A stretch of DNA of 64,000 bases. Source: Pseudomonas asiatica. GTDB lineage: Bacteria > Pseudomonadota > Gammaproteobacteria > Pseudomonadales > Pseudomonadaceae. The notes under the pieces are model-generated. The model was not told the origin of the DNA and ran no database searches. It worked only from the letters and a program-made list of their open reading frames with translations. The translations under genes were made by a program, and so were the position numbers. The DNA lies in assembly GCF_009932335.1 (NCBI RefSeq), contig NZ_BLJF01000001.1, positions 248,001-312,000 of the forward strand, given 5' to 3'. This document shows, piece after piece, positions 34,203 through 44,175 of this stretch (position 1 is its first letter; each line of letters opens with the position of its first letter).

Positions 34203-35105
34203 ATGGCATTGCAGGAAAACTGGGACGATCTTCGGCTGCTATTGGCCGTATCGCGGCGTGGCAGCTTTCTTCGCGCTGGCGAGTTGCTGGGTATTGCACC
34301 ATCGACCGTTTCGCGTCGCCTGACCCAGCTTGAGGCTGCATTGGGCGAGCCGCTCGTCGAGCGGGGCGTAGAGGGATGCAGGCTGACCTCGCGCGGTCAA
34401 TCGCTGGTCGAAGTGGCCCAGACAGCAGAAGCTGGGCTACAGCGCCAGACGCCTGCTGGCGCAGCCGAGCTGCCTTGCGAACTCTCTGGCACTGTGCAGG
34501 TGAGCGCAGGGGAAGGCTTCTCGACTTGCGTACTGGAGGCGGCCAATCGCTTCACCGGACTACACCCGGGGTGCTCGGTGGAGTTGACCGTGACCGCCGA
34601 CTTCCACAAGATCGTCCGGGGTGTGGCGGACATTGCCGTGCGCACGGCCCACCTGGGTGAGCCCTCACTGATTTATCGGCCGATAGGCCGGCTTGGCTAT
34701 GGTGTGTTCGCCGCTGCTGGTTACCTGCACCGTTTTCCGGGGGTTACCCCTGCGACGGCGGTCAATATCGGCCTGCTTCCGCCGCTGGACGTGTTGCCGC
34801 AAGTACGTGCGGCAAAGGCGGGGGGGCTGGAACGTGCGCCGATCCGCGTGACCTCGTTCAGCGCACAGCTCGAATCGGTGAGACGAGGCATGGGGGTGGC
34901 GGTACTGCCCCGGATTCTGGCCAAGGATTTGATCGAGTTGTTCGTCGACCTTCCCCTTCCAGATTTGGAGGTCTACATGGTGACCCGGCCACAGGCATTG
35001 AAGCAGCCTCACATAAAGTGCTTTTTCTCGATCCTGGAGGAAATGCTGCACCAGGCCCTGTCTACGGATTCTGGGCAGGACCTGGCGCAGCAACATACCG
35101 GCTGA
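34203..35105 (+). CDS. LysR-type transcriptional regulator
   Basis: A 300-residue regulator with an N-terminal winged helix (about residues 5-65, SFLRAGELLGIAPSTVSRRLTQLEAALG) and a C-terminal substrate-binding domain. The ATG at 34203 gives a standard LysR N-terminus and follows GGGAGAGG as ribosome-binding site. It is divergent from the NTF2-like/epimerase pair, so by the usual LysR layout it probably controls them. The inducer is unknown. Confidence 0.85.
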   Translation: MALQENWDDLRLLLAVSRRGSFLRAGELLGIAPSTVSRRLTQLEAALGEPLVERGVEGCRLTSRGQSLVEVAQTAEAGLQRQTPAGAAELPCELSGTVQVSAGEGFSTCVLEAANRFTGLHPGCSVELTVTADFHKIVRGVADIAVRTAHLGEPSLIYRPIGRLGYGVFAAAGYLHRFPGVTPATAVNIGLLPPLDVLPQVRAAKAGGLERAPIRVTSFSAQLESVRRGMGVAVLPRILAKDLIELFVDLPLPDLEVYMVTRPQALKQPHIKCFFSILEEMLHQALSTDSGQDLAQQHTG

Positions 35106-35121
35106 GCGTTCAGCGTCTGGC

Positions 35122-36318
35122 TCAAAAGAACGGCAACGCCAGATACAGCTTGATCACGATGACATTGATGATGTCGATGAAGAACGCCCCCACCATCGGC
35201 ACCACCAGGAAGGCAATGCGCGAGGCTCCGTAGCGCTGGGTCACCGCTTGCATGTTGGCGATTGCCGTTGGCGTTGCACCCAGGCCGAAACCACAGTGCC
35301 CGGCGGCCAGTACCGCTGCATCATAGTTGCGGCCCATGACCCGGAACGTGACGAATATCGCGAACAGTGCCATGACCAATGTCTGTGCGGCGAGCAATGC
35401 AAAGAATGGTAATGCCAGCGCTGAAAGGTCCCACAACTTGAGCGACATCAAGGCAATGGCCAGGAATAACGACAAACTCACATTGCCCAATACCGAGACT
35501 TCCCGTTCGAAGACTTGATAAAAGCCGAGCGCCGAAAGGCCGTTTCGCAACACCACGCCCACAAACAACACGCAAACGAACGTAGGCAGTTCAAACGCAG
35601 TGCCTTTCAGCATACCGTTAAGTAACGAGCCTGCGAGCAAACTGACAGCGATCAGCGCCAATGTTTCGATAAATGAAAACGGCGTGATCAAGCGTTCTTT
35701 GTCTGGTTGTTCGAAACCCTTGGGCAGTTGTGGTGCTGGTTCTTCGATACCAGGTGTCGTTACCCGTCTGATCAACAACCGGGCGACCGGGCCACCAATA
35801 AGGCCACCCAGTACCAGGCCGAAGGTAGCTGATGCCATTGCCAGTTCGGAGGCCGACGCCAGACCGAACTTTTCGGTGAAAGTGGCCCCCCACGCGGCGC
35901 CTGTACCGTGACCGCCGGACAAGGTAATAGAGCCGGCCAGCAGGCCCATCAGCGGGTCGAGGCCCAGCGCCGTTGCCAGGCCGATACCCATGGCGTTCTG
36001 GACCAGCAACAAGCCGGTCACCACCAGCAGGAACACGGTAACCACGCGGCCACCTTTTTTCAGGCTGGCGAAGTCTGCACTCAAACCGATGGTGGCGAAG
36101 AATGCCAGCATCAGAGGAGTTTGCAGTGAAGTATCGAATTGCACGTGGATATCGAAACTGCGCAACGCCAGGAACGCCAAGGCCACTACCAGGCCGCCAG
36201 CGACAGGTTCCGGAATATTGTAAGTGCGCAGGAAACCAATACGCGCGACCAGGCCGCGCCCCAATAACAGTACCAAAGAGGCGGCTACAAGCGTCCCGTA
36301 AAAATCGAGTTCAAACAT
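35122..36318 (-). CDS. gltS: Sodium/glutamate symporter GltS
   Basis: A 398-residue membrane protein with ~10 helices in two inverted halves, with the conserved GGHGTGAAWG segment (about residues 134-143) and a matching GHCGFGLGATPTAIANM in the second half. Family members take up glutamate with Na+. Its base composition is visibly less GC-rich than its neighbours, perhaps a mark of transfer or different constraint. It converges on the LysR gene (16 nt between ends). Confidence 0.92.
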   Translation of the reverse strand: MFELDFYGTLVAASLVLLLGRGLVARIGFLRTYNIPEPVAGGLVVALAFLALRSFDIHVQFDTSLQTPLMLAFFATIGLSADFASLKKGGRVVTVFLLVVTGLLLVQNAMGIGLATALGLDPLMGLLAGSITLSGGHGTGAAWGATFTEKFGLASASELAMASATFGLVLGGLIGGPVARLLIRRVTTPGIEEPAPQLPKGFEQPDKERLITPFSFIETLALIAVSLLAGSLLNGMLKGTAFELPTFVCVLFVGVVLRNGLSALGFYQVFEREVSVLGNVSLSLFLAIALMSLKLWDLSALALPFFALLAAQTLVMALFAIFVTFRVMGRNYDAAVLAAGHCGFGLGATPTAIANMQAVTQRYGASRIAFLVVPMVGAFFIDIINVIVIKLYLALPFF

Positions 36319-36512
36319 CAGGTGCTCTCGTTATATCCAGTAGCGGACCACTTCCCGCTATGGGGCGGACAAGTGGGGTGACAGGTGGGAATACACTGTC
36401 ACCATTCTACGAGGCATACGTGGGAGAGTATCTTTCACTGGCGTAGGAAAAGCCTGAATAACAACCGGATTATTACAATAACTATCAGGGGCCGCTTTGC
36501 GGCCCATCGCAG
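36319..36512. other. Upstream region of gltS, nothing firmly assigned
   Basis: An AT-richer stretch expected to hold the gltS promoter, ending in a partial REP element (GGGGCCGCTTTGCGGCCCAT at 36489-36508). No coding gene or confident promoter seen. Confidence 0.4.
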
Positions 36513-36720
36513 GCAAGCCAGCTCTCACATGGCACAACACATGACTCATTGGTTCAGCGAGGTACTGTAGGAGCAGCCTTGTGCTGCGAAGAGGCCGGTA
36601 CTGACAAAGCCTGTCTATTGCTTGTACCGGCCTCTTCGCAGCACAAGGCTGCTCCTACAAAGGACGCTTCAATCGAGCGATATTTGTTCTCTGCGCGACA
36701 GCGCAGCCCAAAAGGGCTGG
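36513..36720. repeat. Composite REP repeat, copy A (~208 bp)
   Basis: This block is nearly identical to 49621-49825, in the same orientation. It runs from GCAAGCCAGCTCTCA, through ACATGACTCATTGGTTC, a REP pair (36567-36659) enclosing a shared spacer, GAGCGATATTTGTTCTC, and two small hairpins (CTGCGCGACAGCGCAG and AGCCC-AAAA-GGGCT). Only scattered substitutions and a 1-4-bp indel separate the copies. It lies between the divergently placed gltS and the end of gcsR. Confidence 0.9.
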
Positions 36721-36771
36721 CTTGCCTGCGATGGGCTGCATAGCAGCCCCGTTGACGCTATCTGACAGGTA

Positions 36772-38280
36772 TCAGGCTTTGCTCGGTATTCCATATTTGC
36801 GCAGGCGCTGCGCAATGGCGGTATGTGAAGTTTGCAAGCGCCCGGCCAGTTGCCGCGTGGATGGGTAGCTGGCGTACAGGCGTTGCAGCAGTTCGCGCTC
36901 GAAATCACTCACGGCCTGTTCCAGGCTGGCCACTTCGCCGTCCTGACCACGGGCCACCGAGGTGCCGGCGATGTCCAGGTCACCAATATCCACCAGGTTG
37001 CCCTCGCAGATGGCTGCGGCGCGGAATATCACGTTCTGCAGCTGGCGCACATTGCCCGGCCAAGGGTTGGCCAGTAGCGCCGAATGGGTGGCCGGGGTCA
37101 GCCTGCAGGGTGGACGCTGGATCTGCGTGCAGGCCTGCTGCATGAAGAAATGCGCCAGCATCAGGATGTCCTGGCCACGGTCGCGCAGCGGTGGCACTTG
37201 CAGATTGAGCACGTTCAGGCGGTAGAACAGGTCTTCGCGGAAGCTGCCTTCGGCGACCATGCGCTCCAGGTCGCGGTGGGTGGCGCTGATGATGCGTACA
37301 TCCACCTTCACTTCGCGGTCACCACCCACCCGGCGGAAGCTGCCATCGCTGAGAAAGCGCAGCAGCTTGGCCTGCAGGTATGGCGACATCTCGCCGATTT
37401 CATCGAGGAATACCGTGCCCTGGTTGGCCAGCTCCATCAGCCCGGGCTTGCCGCCCCGTTGTGCGCCGGTGAAGGCCCCGGGGGCGTAGCCGAACAGTTC
37501 GCTTTCGGCCAGGCTCTCGGGCAGCGCAGCACAGTTCAGCGCCAGGAATGGTGCCGCGTGGCGGCTGCTGATGGCGTGGCAGGCGCGGGCTACCAGTTCT
37601 TTGCCGGTGCCGGTTTCGCCATGCACCAGCAGCGGTGCATCGAGCGCCGCCACGCGCAGGGCGCGGGCCTTGAGGGTGCGGATGGCCGGTGACTCGCCGA
37701 GCAAGGCATCGAAGCCTTCGGCATGGTCGTGGTGCAGGGCCGACAGGCGTTCGCCCATGCGCGTAGGCGGGTACAGCGTCAGCAGGCCACCGGCGTTGGT
37801 GATCGGCATGGCGTCCAGCAACAGGCTCTGGCCGTTGAGCTGCATCTCGCGCATGGGCAGGTGGAAGTTGTTGTCCAGCAGGGCCTGCAGCAGCGCCGGG
37901 TCGCCGAACAGCTCACCCACCGAGCGCCCGGCCGATTCGCGGCCGCACAGTTCGATCAGCGCCGGGTTGGCCAGCAGCACCTTGCCGGCACTGTCCACGG
38001 CCAGCACCGGGTCGCTCATCGCAGCCAGCAGGGCATCGAGCTGCAGGTGCCGGCGTTGGCCAGGGAGGATGTCGACCACGTCCACCGATTGCACGCCATG
38101 TACCTCGAACAGCGCGTCGTGCAGTTCTTCGAGCACGGCGGGGCTGAGGGTAGGGGCGTCGATGTATACGTTCGGCGGGACCATCTCCACGGCGTCCAGG
38201 TTGAGGTTGCGGGCACCGAGCAGGGCGAGGACTTCCTGGGTGATGCCGACGCGGTCGATGAAGCTGACGTGGATGCGCAT
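36772..38280 (-). CDS. gcsR: TyrR-family sigma-54 enhancer-binding regulator, GcsR-like
   Basis: A 502-residue regulator: N-terminal ACT domain (about 1-70), PAS domain (about 78-180), AAA+ domain (about 200-430) with Walker A GETGTGKE and the sigma-54-contact loop GAFTGA, and a TyrR-type helix-turn-helix at the C-terminus ([20 protein letters not shown]). An intact GAFTGA means it can activate RpoN promoters. In P. aeruginosa the orthologue placed near gcvH2-P2-sdaA-T2 is GcsR, which activates that operon with glycine; the matching -24/-12 promoter here supports the name. PhhR-type control of aromatic catabolism is the alternative. Confidence 0.8.
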   Translation of the reverse strand: MRIHVSFIDRVGITQEVLALLGARNLNLDAVEMVPPNVYIDAPTLSPAVLEELHDALFEVHGVQSVDVVDILPGQRRHLQLDALLAAMSDPVLAVDSAGKVLLANPALIELCGRESAGRSVGELFGDPALLQALLDNNFHLPMREMQLNGQSLLLDAMPITNAGGLLTLYPPTRMGERLSALHHDHAEGFDALLGESPAIRTLKARALRVAALDAPLLVHGETGTGKELVARACHAISSRHAAPFLALNCAALPESLAESELFGYAPGAFTGAQRGGKPGLMELANQGTVFLDEIGEMSPYLQAKLLRFLSDGSFRRVGGDREVKVDVRIISATHRDLERMVAEGSFREDLFYRLNVLNLQVPPLRDRGQDILMLAHFFMQQACTQIQRPPCRLTPATHSALLANPWPGNVRQLQNVIFRAAAICEGNLVDIGDLDIAGTSVARGQDGEVASLEQAVSDFERELLQRLYASYPSTRQLAGRLQTSHTAIAQRLRKYGIPSKA

Positions 38281-38333
38281 GGGGAGGGTGCGGTTGTGGC
38301 TGGGGGAGGGCGGTAGTATGCCTCAACATTGTC

Positions 38334-38436
38334 GGGGCCGCTTTGCGGCCCATCGCGACACAAGGCCGCTCCTACAGGTACAGCGCCACACCCTGTAGGA
38401 GCGGCCTTGTGTCGCGATGGGCTGCAAAGCAGCCCC
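38334..38436. repeat. REP pair, GTAGGAGC ends inside
   Basis: Inverted elements GGGGCCGC...GCTCCTACAGG and CCTGTAGGAGC...GCAGCCCC, with GGGGC ends outside, between gcsR and the DUF5064-like gene. Confidence 0.85.
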
Positions 38437-38448
38437 CGGATCCTGAAA

Positions 38449-38817
38449 TCACTCCAGATGTTCAGGCTTGATCGGGTCGCCCGATTTCACATCCAGCTTT
38501 TCGCGAATGTCCGCGAACATATGGTCATAAAGCTTGTGCGGCGAGCTCAGGCTCTCGAACTTCTTCGGTGGCTTCAGGTACGACTGCGCCCTTCGGCTCA
38601 ACTGCATGAGGAAGCTGGGCAATACCTGGTCCTTGGCCAGGAAGAACTTTTCTTCCACTGGCTTGCCTTCGATGCTGCCATGCATCTTGAACTGGATGCC
38701 TCTACCTTCCTTGGGGTCCGACACTGCCTCGTATTCGATGTTCAGGTCATAGCTGTGGTCATTCTGGTTCAGCGCGGTGCGCTCGATGTGTACATGACCG
38801 GGTTGGTACTGGGCCAT
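38449..38817 (-). CDS. Small protein after arcC, DUF5064-like
   Basis: A 122-residue soluble protein beginning MAQYQPGHVHIERTALNQ, without signal or membrane segments, with a basic middle (RRAQSYLKPPKKFE). It follows arcC by 55 nt in the same direction and may be a fifth gene of the arc operon. I recall the pseudomonad DUF5064 family as matching this type of protein but cannot confirm it. Function is unknown. Confidence 0.65.
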   Translation of the reverse strand: MAQYQPGHVHIERTALNQNDHSYDLNIEYEAVSDPKEGRGIQFKMHGSIEGKPVEEKFFLAKDQVLPSFLMQLSRRAQSYLKPPKKFESLSSPHKLYDHMFADIREKLDVKSGDPIKPEHLE

Positions 38818-38872
38818 GGCAAGCTCCTTTGGAAGGTCGAAAATGGCGGACGCTGGCGCCCGCCTACTGCAT

Positions 38873-39802
38873 TCAACGGTAGCTGATCCCCGGCTTCGCG
38901 GTGGAAACGCGCGTGCCGGCGGTGCCTTTGACGATGTCTTCGATGTTCTCCAGCGAACTGATCACTGCCACTTTGCCGGTGTTGCGGGCAAAGTCGCAGG
39001 CGGCCTGCACCTTCGGCCCCATGGAGCCGGCGGCGAAGCCAAGGCGTTCGAGTTCGTCGGGGTGGGCCTGGGCAATGGCCTTTTGTGTGGGCTTGCCCCA
39101 GTCAACATAGGCCGCATCGACATCGGTGGCAATGATCAGTAGGTCGGCGTCCAGCTGCTCTGCCAGCAGGGCCGAGCACAGGTCCTTGTCGATCACCGCC
39201 TCGATGCCCTTGAGCTTGCGGTTCTCATCGTACATGGTGGGGATGCCGCCGCCGCCGGCGCAAATCACGATGCTGCTCTTTTCCAGCAGCCACTTGATCG
39301 GGCGGATCTCGAAGATGCGTTTGGGTTTCGGGCTGGCCACCACTCGGCGGTACTTGTCGCCGTCGGCCTTGACCACCCAACCCTTTTCCTTGGCCAGGCG
39401 CTCGGCCTCTTCCTTGCCATAGACCGGGCCGATGAACTTGGTCGGGTCCTTGAAGGCGGGGTCGTTGGCGTCCACTTCGACCTGGGTCAGCAGGGTGGCG
39501 AACGGCACTTCGAAGGCCAGCAAGTTGCCCAGTTCCTGTTCGATCATGTAGCCGATCATGCCCTCGGTCTCGGCCCCAAGCACGTCCAGCGGGTAGGCCT
39601 CGTCGGGCTTGTAGGACAGGCCCTGCAGCGACAGCAGGCCAACTTGCGGGCCGTTGCCGTGGGCGATGACAAGCTCGTTGCCTGGGTGGATCTTGGCGAT
39701 CTGTTCGGTGGCGGTGCGAATATTGGCGCGCTGGTTGTCAGCGGTCATGGGCTCGCCGCGACGCAGCAGGGCGTTGCCGCCCAATGCAACAACGATACGC
39801 AT
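38873..39802 (-). CDS. arcC: Carbamate kinase ArcC
   Basis: ArcC makes ATP, CO2 and ammonia from carbamoyl phosphate and ADP, the energy-yielding last step of the arginine deiminase pathway. The 309-residue protein starts [17 protein letters not shown] and has the AAK-fold motifs [12 protein letters not shown] and [11 protein letters not shown]. It is separated from arcB by a REP hairpin pair. Confidence 0.95.
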   Translation of the reverse strand: MRIVVALGGNALLRRGEPMTADNQRANIRTATEQIAKIHPGNELVIAHGNGPQVGLLSLQGLSYKPDEAYPLDVLGAETEGMIGYMIEQELGNLLAFEVPFATLLTQVEVDANDPAFKDPTKFIGPVYGKEEAERLAKEKGWVVKADGDKYRRVVASPKPKRIFEIRPIKWLLEKSSIVICAGGGGIPTMYDENRKLKGIEAVIDKDLCSALLAEQLDADLLIIATDVDAAYVDWGKPTQKAIAQAHPDELERLGFAAGSMGPKVQAACDFARNTGKVAVISSLENIEDIVKGTAGTRVSTAKPGISYR

Positions 39803-39845
39803 GGGGAATGTCCTTTGCGGATATAGGGTGAGCGCCTCGATCCAT

Positions 39846-39931
39846 TGTGGGAGCTGGCTTGCCGGCGATCACCGGCGAAGCCGGTGCCATGCACCGAGTT
39901 GCCTGTATCGCCGGCAAGCCAGCTCCCACAG
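39846..39931. repeat. REP pair inside the arc operon
   Basis: Arms TGTGGGAGCTGGCTTGCCGG (39846 on) and its complement ending at 39930 are 24 bp and perfect. They lie between arcB and arcC, where they may cause transcript processing or partial termination. Confidence 0.88.
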
Positions 39932-39945
39932 GATCGAGGTGGTTG

Positions 39946-40956
39946 TCAGAGGTCAGCCAGTGTCGACACCAGGATCGCCTTGATCGTGTGCATGCGGTTT
40001 TCCGCCTGCTCGAAGGCGATGCAGGCCGGCGACTCGAAGACGTCGTCGGTCACTTCGATACCGTTGGCCAGGTCCGGGTACTGTTCGGCGATCTGCTTGC
40101 CTACCTTGGTTTCGGAGTTGTGGAACGCCGGCAGGCAGTGCATGAACTTGGTCCGCGGGTTGCCGGTGGACTTCATCAGCTGTGCATTCACCTGATACGG
40201 CTTGAGCAGCTTGATGCGCTCACCCCAGGCTTCGATCGGCTCACCCATCGATACCCACACGTCGGTGTGCACGAAGTCCACACCCTTGACCGCGGCAACC
40301 GGGTCTTCGGTGAGGGTGATGCGTGCGCCGCTTTCCTCGGCGTACTTGTGGCAACGTTCGACCAGGTCGTCATGCGGCCACAGCGCCTTGGGCGCGGCGA
40401 TGCGTACGTCCATGCCAAGCTTGGCGCCGATCAGCAGCAGCGAGTTGCCCATGTTGTTGCGGGCGTCGCCCAGGTAGGCGTAGCTGATGTCGTGCAGCGG
40501 CTTGTCGCTGTGCTCGCGCATGGTCAGCACGTCGGCAATCATCTGGGTTGGGTGGTATTCGTCGGTCAGGCCGTTGAACACCGGAACGCCGGCGAACTTG
40601 GCCAGCTCTTCGACGATTTCCTGCTTGAAGCCCCGGTACTCGATGGCGTCGTACATGCGCCCGAGCACGCGGGCAGTGTCCTTCATGCTTTCCTTGTGGC
40701 CGATCTGCGAGGAGGTCGGGTCGATGTAGGTGACATTGGCCCCCTGGTCATAGGCGGCCACTTCGAAGGCGCAGCGGGTACGGGTAGAGGTTTTTTCGAA
40801 GATCAGCGCGATGTTGTTGCCTTTCAGGTGCTGCTGCTCGGTACCGGTGTACTTGGCGCGCTTGAGGTCGCGGGAAAGGTCCAGCAGGTAGCGCAGCTCA
40901 CGGGTGGTGTGGTGTTCCAGGCTGAGCAGGTTGCGGTTGTGAATATTGAACGCCAT
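39946..40956 (-). CDS. arcB: Catabolic ornithine carbamoyltransferase ArcB
   Basis: Converts citrulline and phosphate to ornithine and carbamoyl phosphate. The 336-residue protein has the carbamoyl phosphate site STRTR ([13 protein letters not shown]), the HxxQ-like [12 protein letters not shown] and the ornithine-site MHCLPAFHN. The start [17 protein letters not shown] at 40956 is that of catabolic OTCases. It lies 69 nt after arcA in the arcDABC order. Confidence 0.95.
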   Translation of the reverse strand: MAFNIHNRNLLSLEHHTTRELRYLLDLSRDLKRAKYTGTEQQHLKGNNIALIFEKTSTRTRCAFEVAAYDQGANVTYIDPTSSQIGHKESMKDTARVLGRMYDAIEYRGFKQEIVEELAKFAGVPVFNGLTDEYHPTQMIADVLTMREHSDKPLHDISYAYLGDARNNMGNSLLLIGAKLGMDVRIAAPKALWPHDDLVERCHKYAEESGARITLTEDPVAAVKGVDFVHTDVWVSMGEPIEAWGERIKLLKPYQVNAQLMKSTGNPRTKFMHCLPAFHNSETKVGKQIAEQYPDLANGIEVTDDVFESPACIAFEQAENRMHTIKAILVSTLADL

Positions 40957-41025
40957 GACTTTTCTCCTTGAGTTTGGTGAACGCACCGGCCGCCGCTTTA
41001 TGAGGGCGGCCGGGGGTAATGGTCG

Positions 41026-42279
41026 TTAGTAGTCGATCGGGTCGCGCACGATCGGGCAGGTCATGCAGTGGCCGCCGCCCCGGCCCCGGCCCAGTTCGCC
41101 GGCACTGATGGTGATGACCTCGATCCCGGCCTTGCGTAGCAGGGTATTGGTGTAGGTGTTGCGGTCGTAGCCAATGACCACGCCCGGTTCCATGGCCACC
41201 ACGTTGTTGCCGTCATCCCACTGTTCGCGCTCGGCGGCAAAGCTGTTGCCACCGGTTTCGACCACGCGCAGCTTGACCCCAAGCTGCTCGCCCACCACCT
41301 CGATGAACGACTTGTTCTCGCGGCGCACGTCCATGCCGTAAGGCTTGCTTTCGTCCGGGCGGATGATGAACGGCACGATCTCTTTCACCACTTCCGGGAA
41401 GACCGTGACCAGGTCGCGGTCGCAGAAGCTGAACACGGTGTCCAGGTGCATGGCAGCACGGGATTTCGGCAGGCCGGCGACGATGACTTTTTCCACCGCG
41501 CCCTTGGCGAACAGGTTTTGCGCCAACTGGCCGATGGCCTGGCGCGAGGTGCGCTCGCCCATGCCGATCAGCACGATGCCTTTGCCGATCGGCATCACGT
41601 CACCGCCTTCGAGGGTAGCGTTGCCGTGGTCCTTGTCCGGGTCGCCGTACCACACCTGGAAGTCGGCGCCGGTGAACTCCTTGTGGAACTTGTAGATGGC
41701 GGTGGTCAACAGGGTTTCCTGGCGGCGCGCCGGCCAGTACATCGGGTTGAGCGTGACGCCGCCATAGATCCAGCAGGTGGTGTCGCGGGTGAACTGGGTG
41801 TTGGGCAACGGTGGCAGGATGAAGCTGGAGTGGCCCAGGTAGTCGTTGTACATCTTGACCACGCTGGCGCCTTCGCTTTCCGGCAAGTCCTGGCCTGCCA
41901 CGCCGCCGATCAGGAACTCGGCCAGATGGCGTGGCTCGAGGCCTTCGAGCCAGCTTCTCACTTCGTTGGTCAGGCCGACGCCGACAGTGTCGGAGGTGAT
42001 CTTGCGATCGAGGATCCACTTCAGTGCTTCGGGTTGCTGGACGATGTCGGTCAGCAGGTTGTGCATCTCCAGCACATCCACGCCACGCTCGCGCATCTTG
42101 GTGACAAAGTCGAAATGGTCACGCTTGGCCTGGTCGACCCAGATCACGTCGTCGAACAGCAGCTCGTCACAGTTGCTCGGCGTCAGGCGCTTGTGCGCGA
42201 GGCCCGGCGAGCAAACCATCACTTTGCGCAGTTTGCCGGCTTCGGAGTGGACACCGTACTTCTGTTTTTCAGCGGACAT
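41026..42279 (-). CDS. arcA: Arginine deiminase ArcA
   Basis: Hydrolyses arginine to citrulline and ammonia. The 417-residue protein has the guanidino-modifying fold with catalytic Cys405 in [10 protein letters not shown] and the acidic/His triad residues in [10 protein letters not shown] and the HLDTVF segment. It lies between arcD and arcB. Confidence 0.96.
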   Translation of the reverse strand: MSAEKQKYGVHSEAGKLRKVMVCSPGLAHKRLTPSNCDELLFDDVIWVDQAKRDHFDFVTKMRERGVDVLEMHNLLTDIVQQPEALKWILDRKITSDTVGVGLTNEVRSWLEGLEPRHLAEFLIGGVAGQDLPESEGASVVKMYNDYLGHSSFILPPLPNTQFTRDTTCWIYGGVTLNPMYWPARRQETLLTTAIYKFHKEFTGADFQVWYGDPDKDHGNATLEGGDVMPIGKGIVLIGMGERTSRQAIGQLAQNLFAKGAVEKVIVAGLPKSRAAMHLDTVFSFCDRDLVTVFPEVVKEIVPFIIRPDESKPYGMDVRRENKSFIEVVGEQLGVKLRVVETGGNSFAAEREQWDDGNNVVAMEPGVVIGYDRNTYTNTLLRKAGIEVITISAGELGRGRGGGHCMTCPIVRDPIDY

Positions 42280-42312
42280 GATTTCATTCCTCCAGTTGAA
42301 CGAAGACGTGGG

Positions 42313-43740
42313 TCAAAGGGTCAGGAAGCCGTCGTACAGGCCAAAGGCTGCCACCAGGGCACCGATGACCACGGCTGCGAAGATCAGTTTTTCCACGTTG
42401 GTGAAGACAGGTTGGCCAACCTCACGCTTGGCCTTGGCGAACAGGATTGCGCCAGGTGCGTAGAGGAGGGCCGAGAGCAGCAGGTATTTCACGCCACCGG
42501 CGTACAGCAGCCAGACGGCGTACAACAGGGCGATACCACCGATCACCAGGTCCTTCTGCCGTTCGGCCAGGGCCTGCTCGTAGGTTTCGCTACGCAGAGC
42601 CAGCAGGAAGGCATAGGCGGCCGACCACAGGTAGGGCACCAGGATCATCGAGGTGGCCAGGTAGATCAGCGACAGGTAGGTACTGCTGGAGAACAGCGTG
42701 ATCACCAGGAAGATCTGCACCATGGCGTTGGTCAGCCACAGGGCGTTGGCCGGTACCTGGTTGGCGTTCTCGCGGCGCAGGAACTCCGGCATGGTATGGT
42801 CCTTGGCGGCGGCGAACATGATCTCGGCGCACAGCAGCACCCACGACAGCAGGGCCCCGAGCAGCGAGATGATCAGGCCGACGCTGATCAGTACCGCGCC
42901 CCAGTGGCCGACCACATGCTCCAGTACGGCAGCCATCGACGGGTTCTGCAGCTTGGCCAGTTCTGGTTGGGTCATGATGCCCAGCGACAGCACGTTGACC
43001 AGCACCAGGAACAGCAGCACGGTGACGAAGCCGATGACCGTGGCCTTGCCCACGTCAGAGCGTTTTTCCGCCCGCGACGAGAAGATGCTCGCACCCTCGA
43101 TGCCGATGAACACCCACACGGTGACCAGCATCATGTTGCGCACCTGGTTCATCACGCTGCCCAGCTCTGGCGTACCTACCGCCCAGATGTCGGCGGTGAA
43201 GATGTCGAGCTTGAAGGCGAACAGGCAGATCAGGGCGAACAGCAGCAGCGGTACCACCTTGGCCACGGTGGTGATCAGGTTGATGAATGCTGCTTCCTTG
43301 ATGCCGCGCAGCACCAGGAAATGCACGGCCCACAGCAGCACTGATGCGCCGATGATGGCGGCCGGGGTGTTGCCTTCGCCGAAGATCGGGAAGAAGTAGC
43401 CCAGGGTACTGAACAGCAGCACGAAGTAGCCGACGTTGCCCAGCCAGGCACTGATCCAGTAGCCCCAGGCCGAGGAGAAGCCCATGTAGTCGCCAAAACC
43501 GGCCTTGGCGTAGGCATACACCCCGCCATCCAGGTCAGGCTTGCGGTTGGCCAGGGTCTGGAACACGAACGCCAGGGTCAGCATGCCGACCGCGGTGATC
43601 GCCCAGCCGATCAGTACAGCACCAACCCCTGCGCTGGCAGCCATGTTTTGCGGCAGCGAGAAGATCCCGCCACCAATCATCGAACCGACGACAAGTGCAA
43701 CTAACGCGCCGAGCTTTAGTTTTCCGGATGAATCAGACAT
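42313..43740 (-). CDS. arcD: Arginine/ornithine antiporter ArcD (operon copy)
   Basis: Exchanges external arginine for internal ornithine without net energy cost. A 475-residue APC-family protein of about 12-13 helices, with the substrate motif GSMIGGGIFSLPQNMA near residue 18. It begins the arcDABC unit. An FNR/Anr-like box centred ~67 nt upstream of its ATG fits anaerobic control. A divergent paralogue of the same length starts at 44176. Confidence 0.94.
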   Translation of the reverse strand: MSDSSGKLKLGALVALVVGSMIGGGIFSLPQNMAASAGVGAVLIGWAITAVGMLTLAFVFQTLANRKPDLDGGVYAYAKAGFGDYMGFSSAWGYWISAWLGNVGYFVLLFSTLGYFFPIFGEGNTPAAIIGASVLLWAVHFLVLRGIKEAAFINLITTVAKVVPLLLFALICLFAFKLDIFTADIWAVGTPELGSVMNQVRNMMLVTVWVFIGIEGASIFSSRAEKRSDVGKATVIGFVTVLLFLVLVNVLSLGIMTQPELAKLQNPSMAAVLEHVVGHWGAVLISVGLIISLLGALLSWVLLCAEIMFAAAKDHTMPEFLRRENANQVPANALWLTNAMVQIFLVITLFSSSTYLSLIYLATSMILVPYLWSAAYAFLLALRSETYEQALAERQKDLVIGGIALLYAVWLLYAGGVKYLLLSALLYAPGAILFAKAKREVGQPVFTNVEKLIFAAVVIGALVAAFGLYDGFLTL

Positions 43741-43772
43741 TTAATAACTCCTGCCAGGAGAAAGTTGACGAC

Positions 43773-43814
43773 AGAGTAAATCCGACGCCGCTGCCATTCG
43801 CTGACTTGGGTCAG
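43773..43814 (-). promoter_or_regulatory. Anr-type promoter of arcDABC
   Basis: A 14-bp palindrome CTGAC-TTGG-GTCAG at 43801-43814 resembles the Anr/FNR box (TTGAY-N4-RTCAA, 4 of 5 in each half). On the minus strand a -10-like TTTACT follows at such a distance that the box is centred about 40 bp before the expected start, the class II activator position. A CAGGAG ribosome-binding site precedes the ATG. Confidence 0.65.
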
Positions 43815-44175
43815 TTCATGGCGACGTGAAGTAGGAAAATTCCTTCACGAAGCTCCTGGAGAGTGCCGACAACTTATGCCGCAGGCCTTGCATGCTGGCA
43901 CCTCCATGTCCATCTAGAGCAAACGCTCTGTTCAGCCTGCGATGCTTGACGCTAGCCGTTTTTGCCGCTTTCGCAAATTTTTCACAAGAATTTCGAGTTT
44001 TATCGGATTCTTTTCTAGTTGCTCCGGAGCTGCTAGGTTTTACTCAAAAGCTGGCATAGACAAAGCAGTTATTAGTGCTATAGCTTCATTGGTCAGGATC
44101 ATTATAAGTAGCAACACTTATATGGACCGCATGGCTGTTTCAAGCCCATGACAGTGCGCAAAAAAAGGAAGGCTC
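43815..44175. promoter_or_regulatory. AT-rich region between the two arcD genes
   Basis: No supported gene. Markedly lower in GC than its surroundings from about 43960 to 44125. It holds a perfect inverted repeat TATAAGT-N6-ACTTATA (44103-44122) and a second Anr-like sequence TTGGT-N4-ATCAT (44089-44102), either of which could control the rightward arcD copy. An AAGGAAGG ribosome-binding site lies at 44165-44172. Confidence 0.5.

Noticed and set aside
43749..43761. Small palindrome CTCCTG-C-CAGGAG around the arcD ribosome-binding site
   Set aside because: The one-base loop is too tight to fold as an RNA hairpin; probably chance pairing around a Shine-Dalgarno sequence.
43942..44151. A 69-codon frame between the two arcD genes
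   Set aside because: AT-rich intergenic DNA, no ribosome-binding site or recognisable domain; treated as regulatory region.
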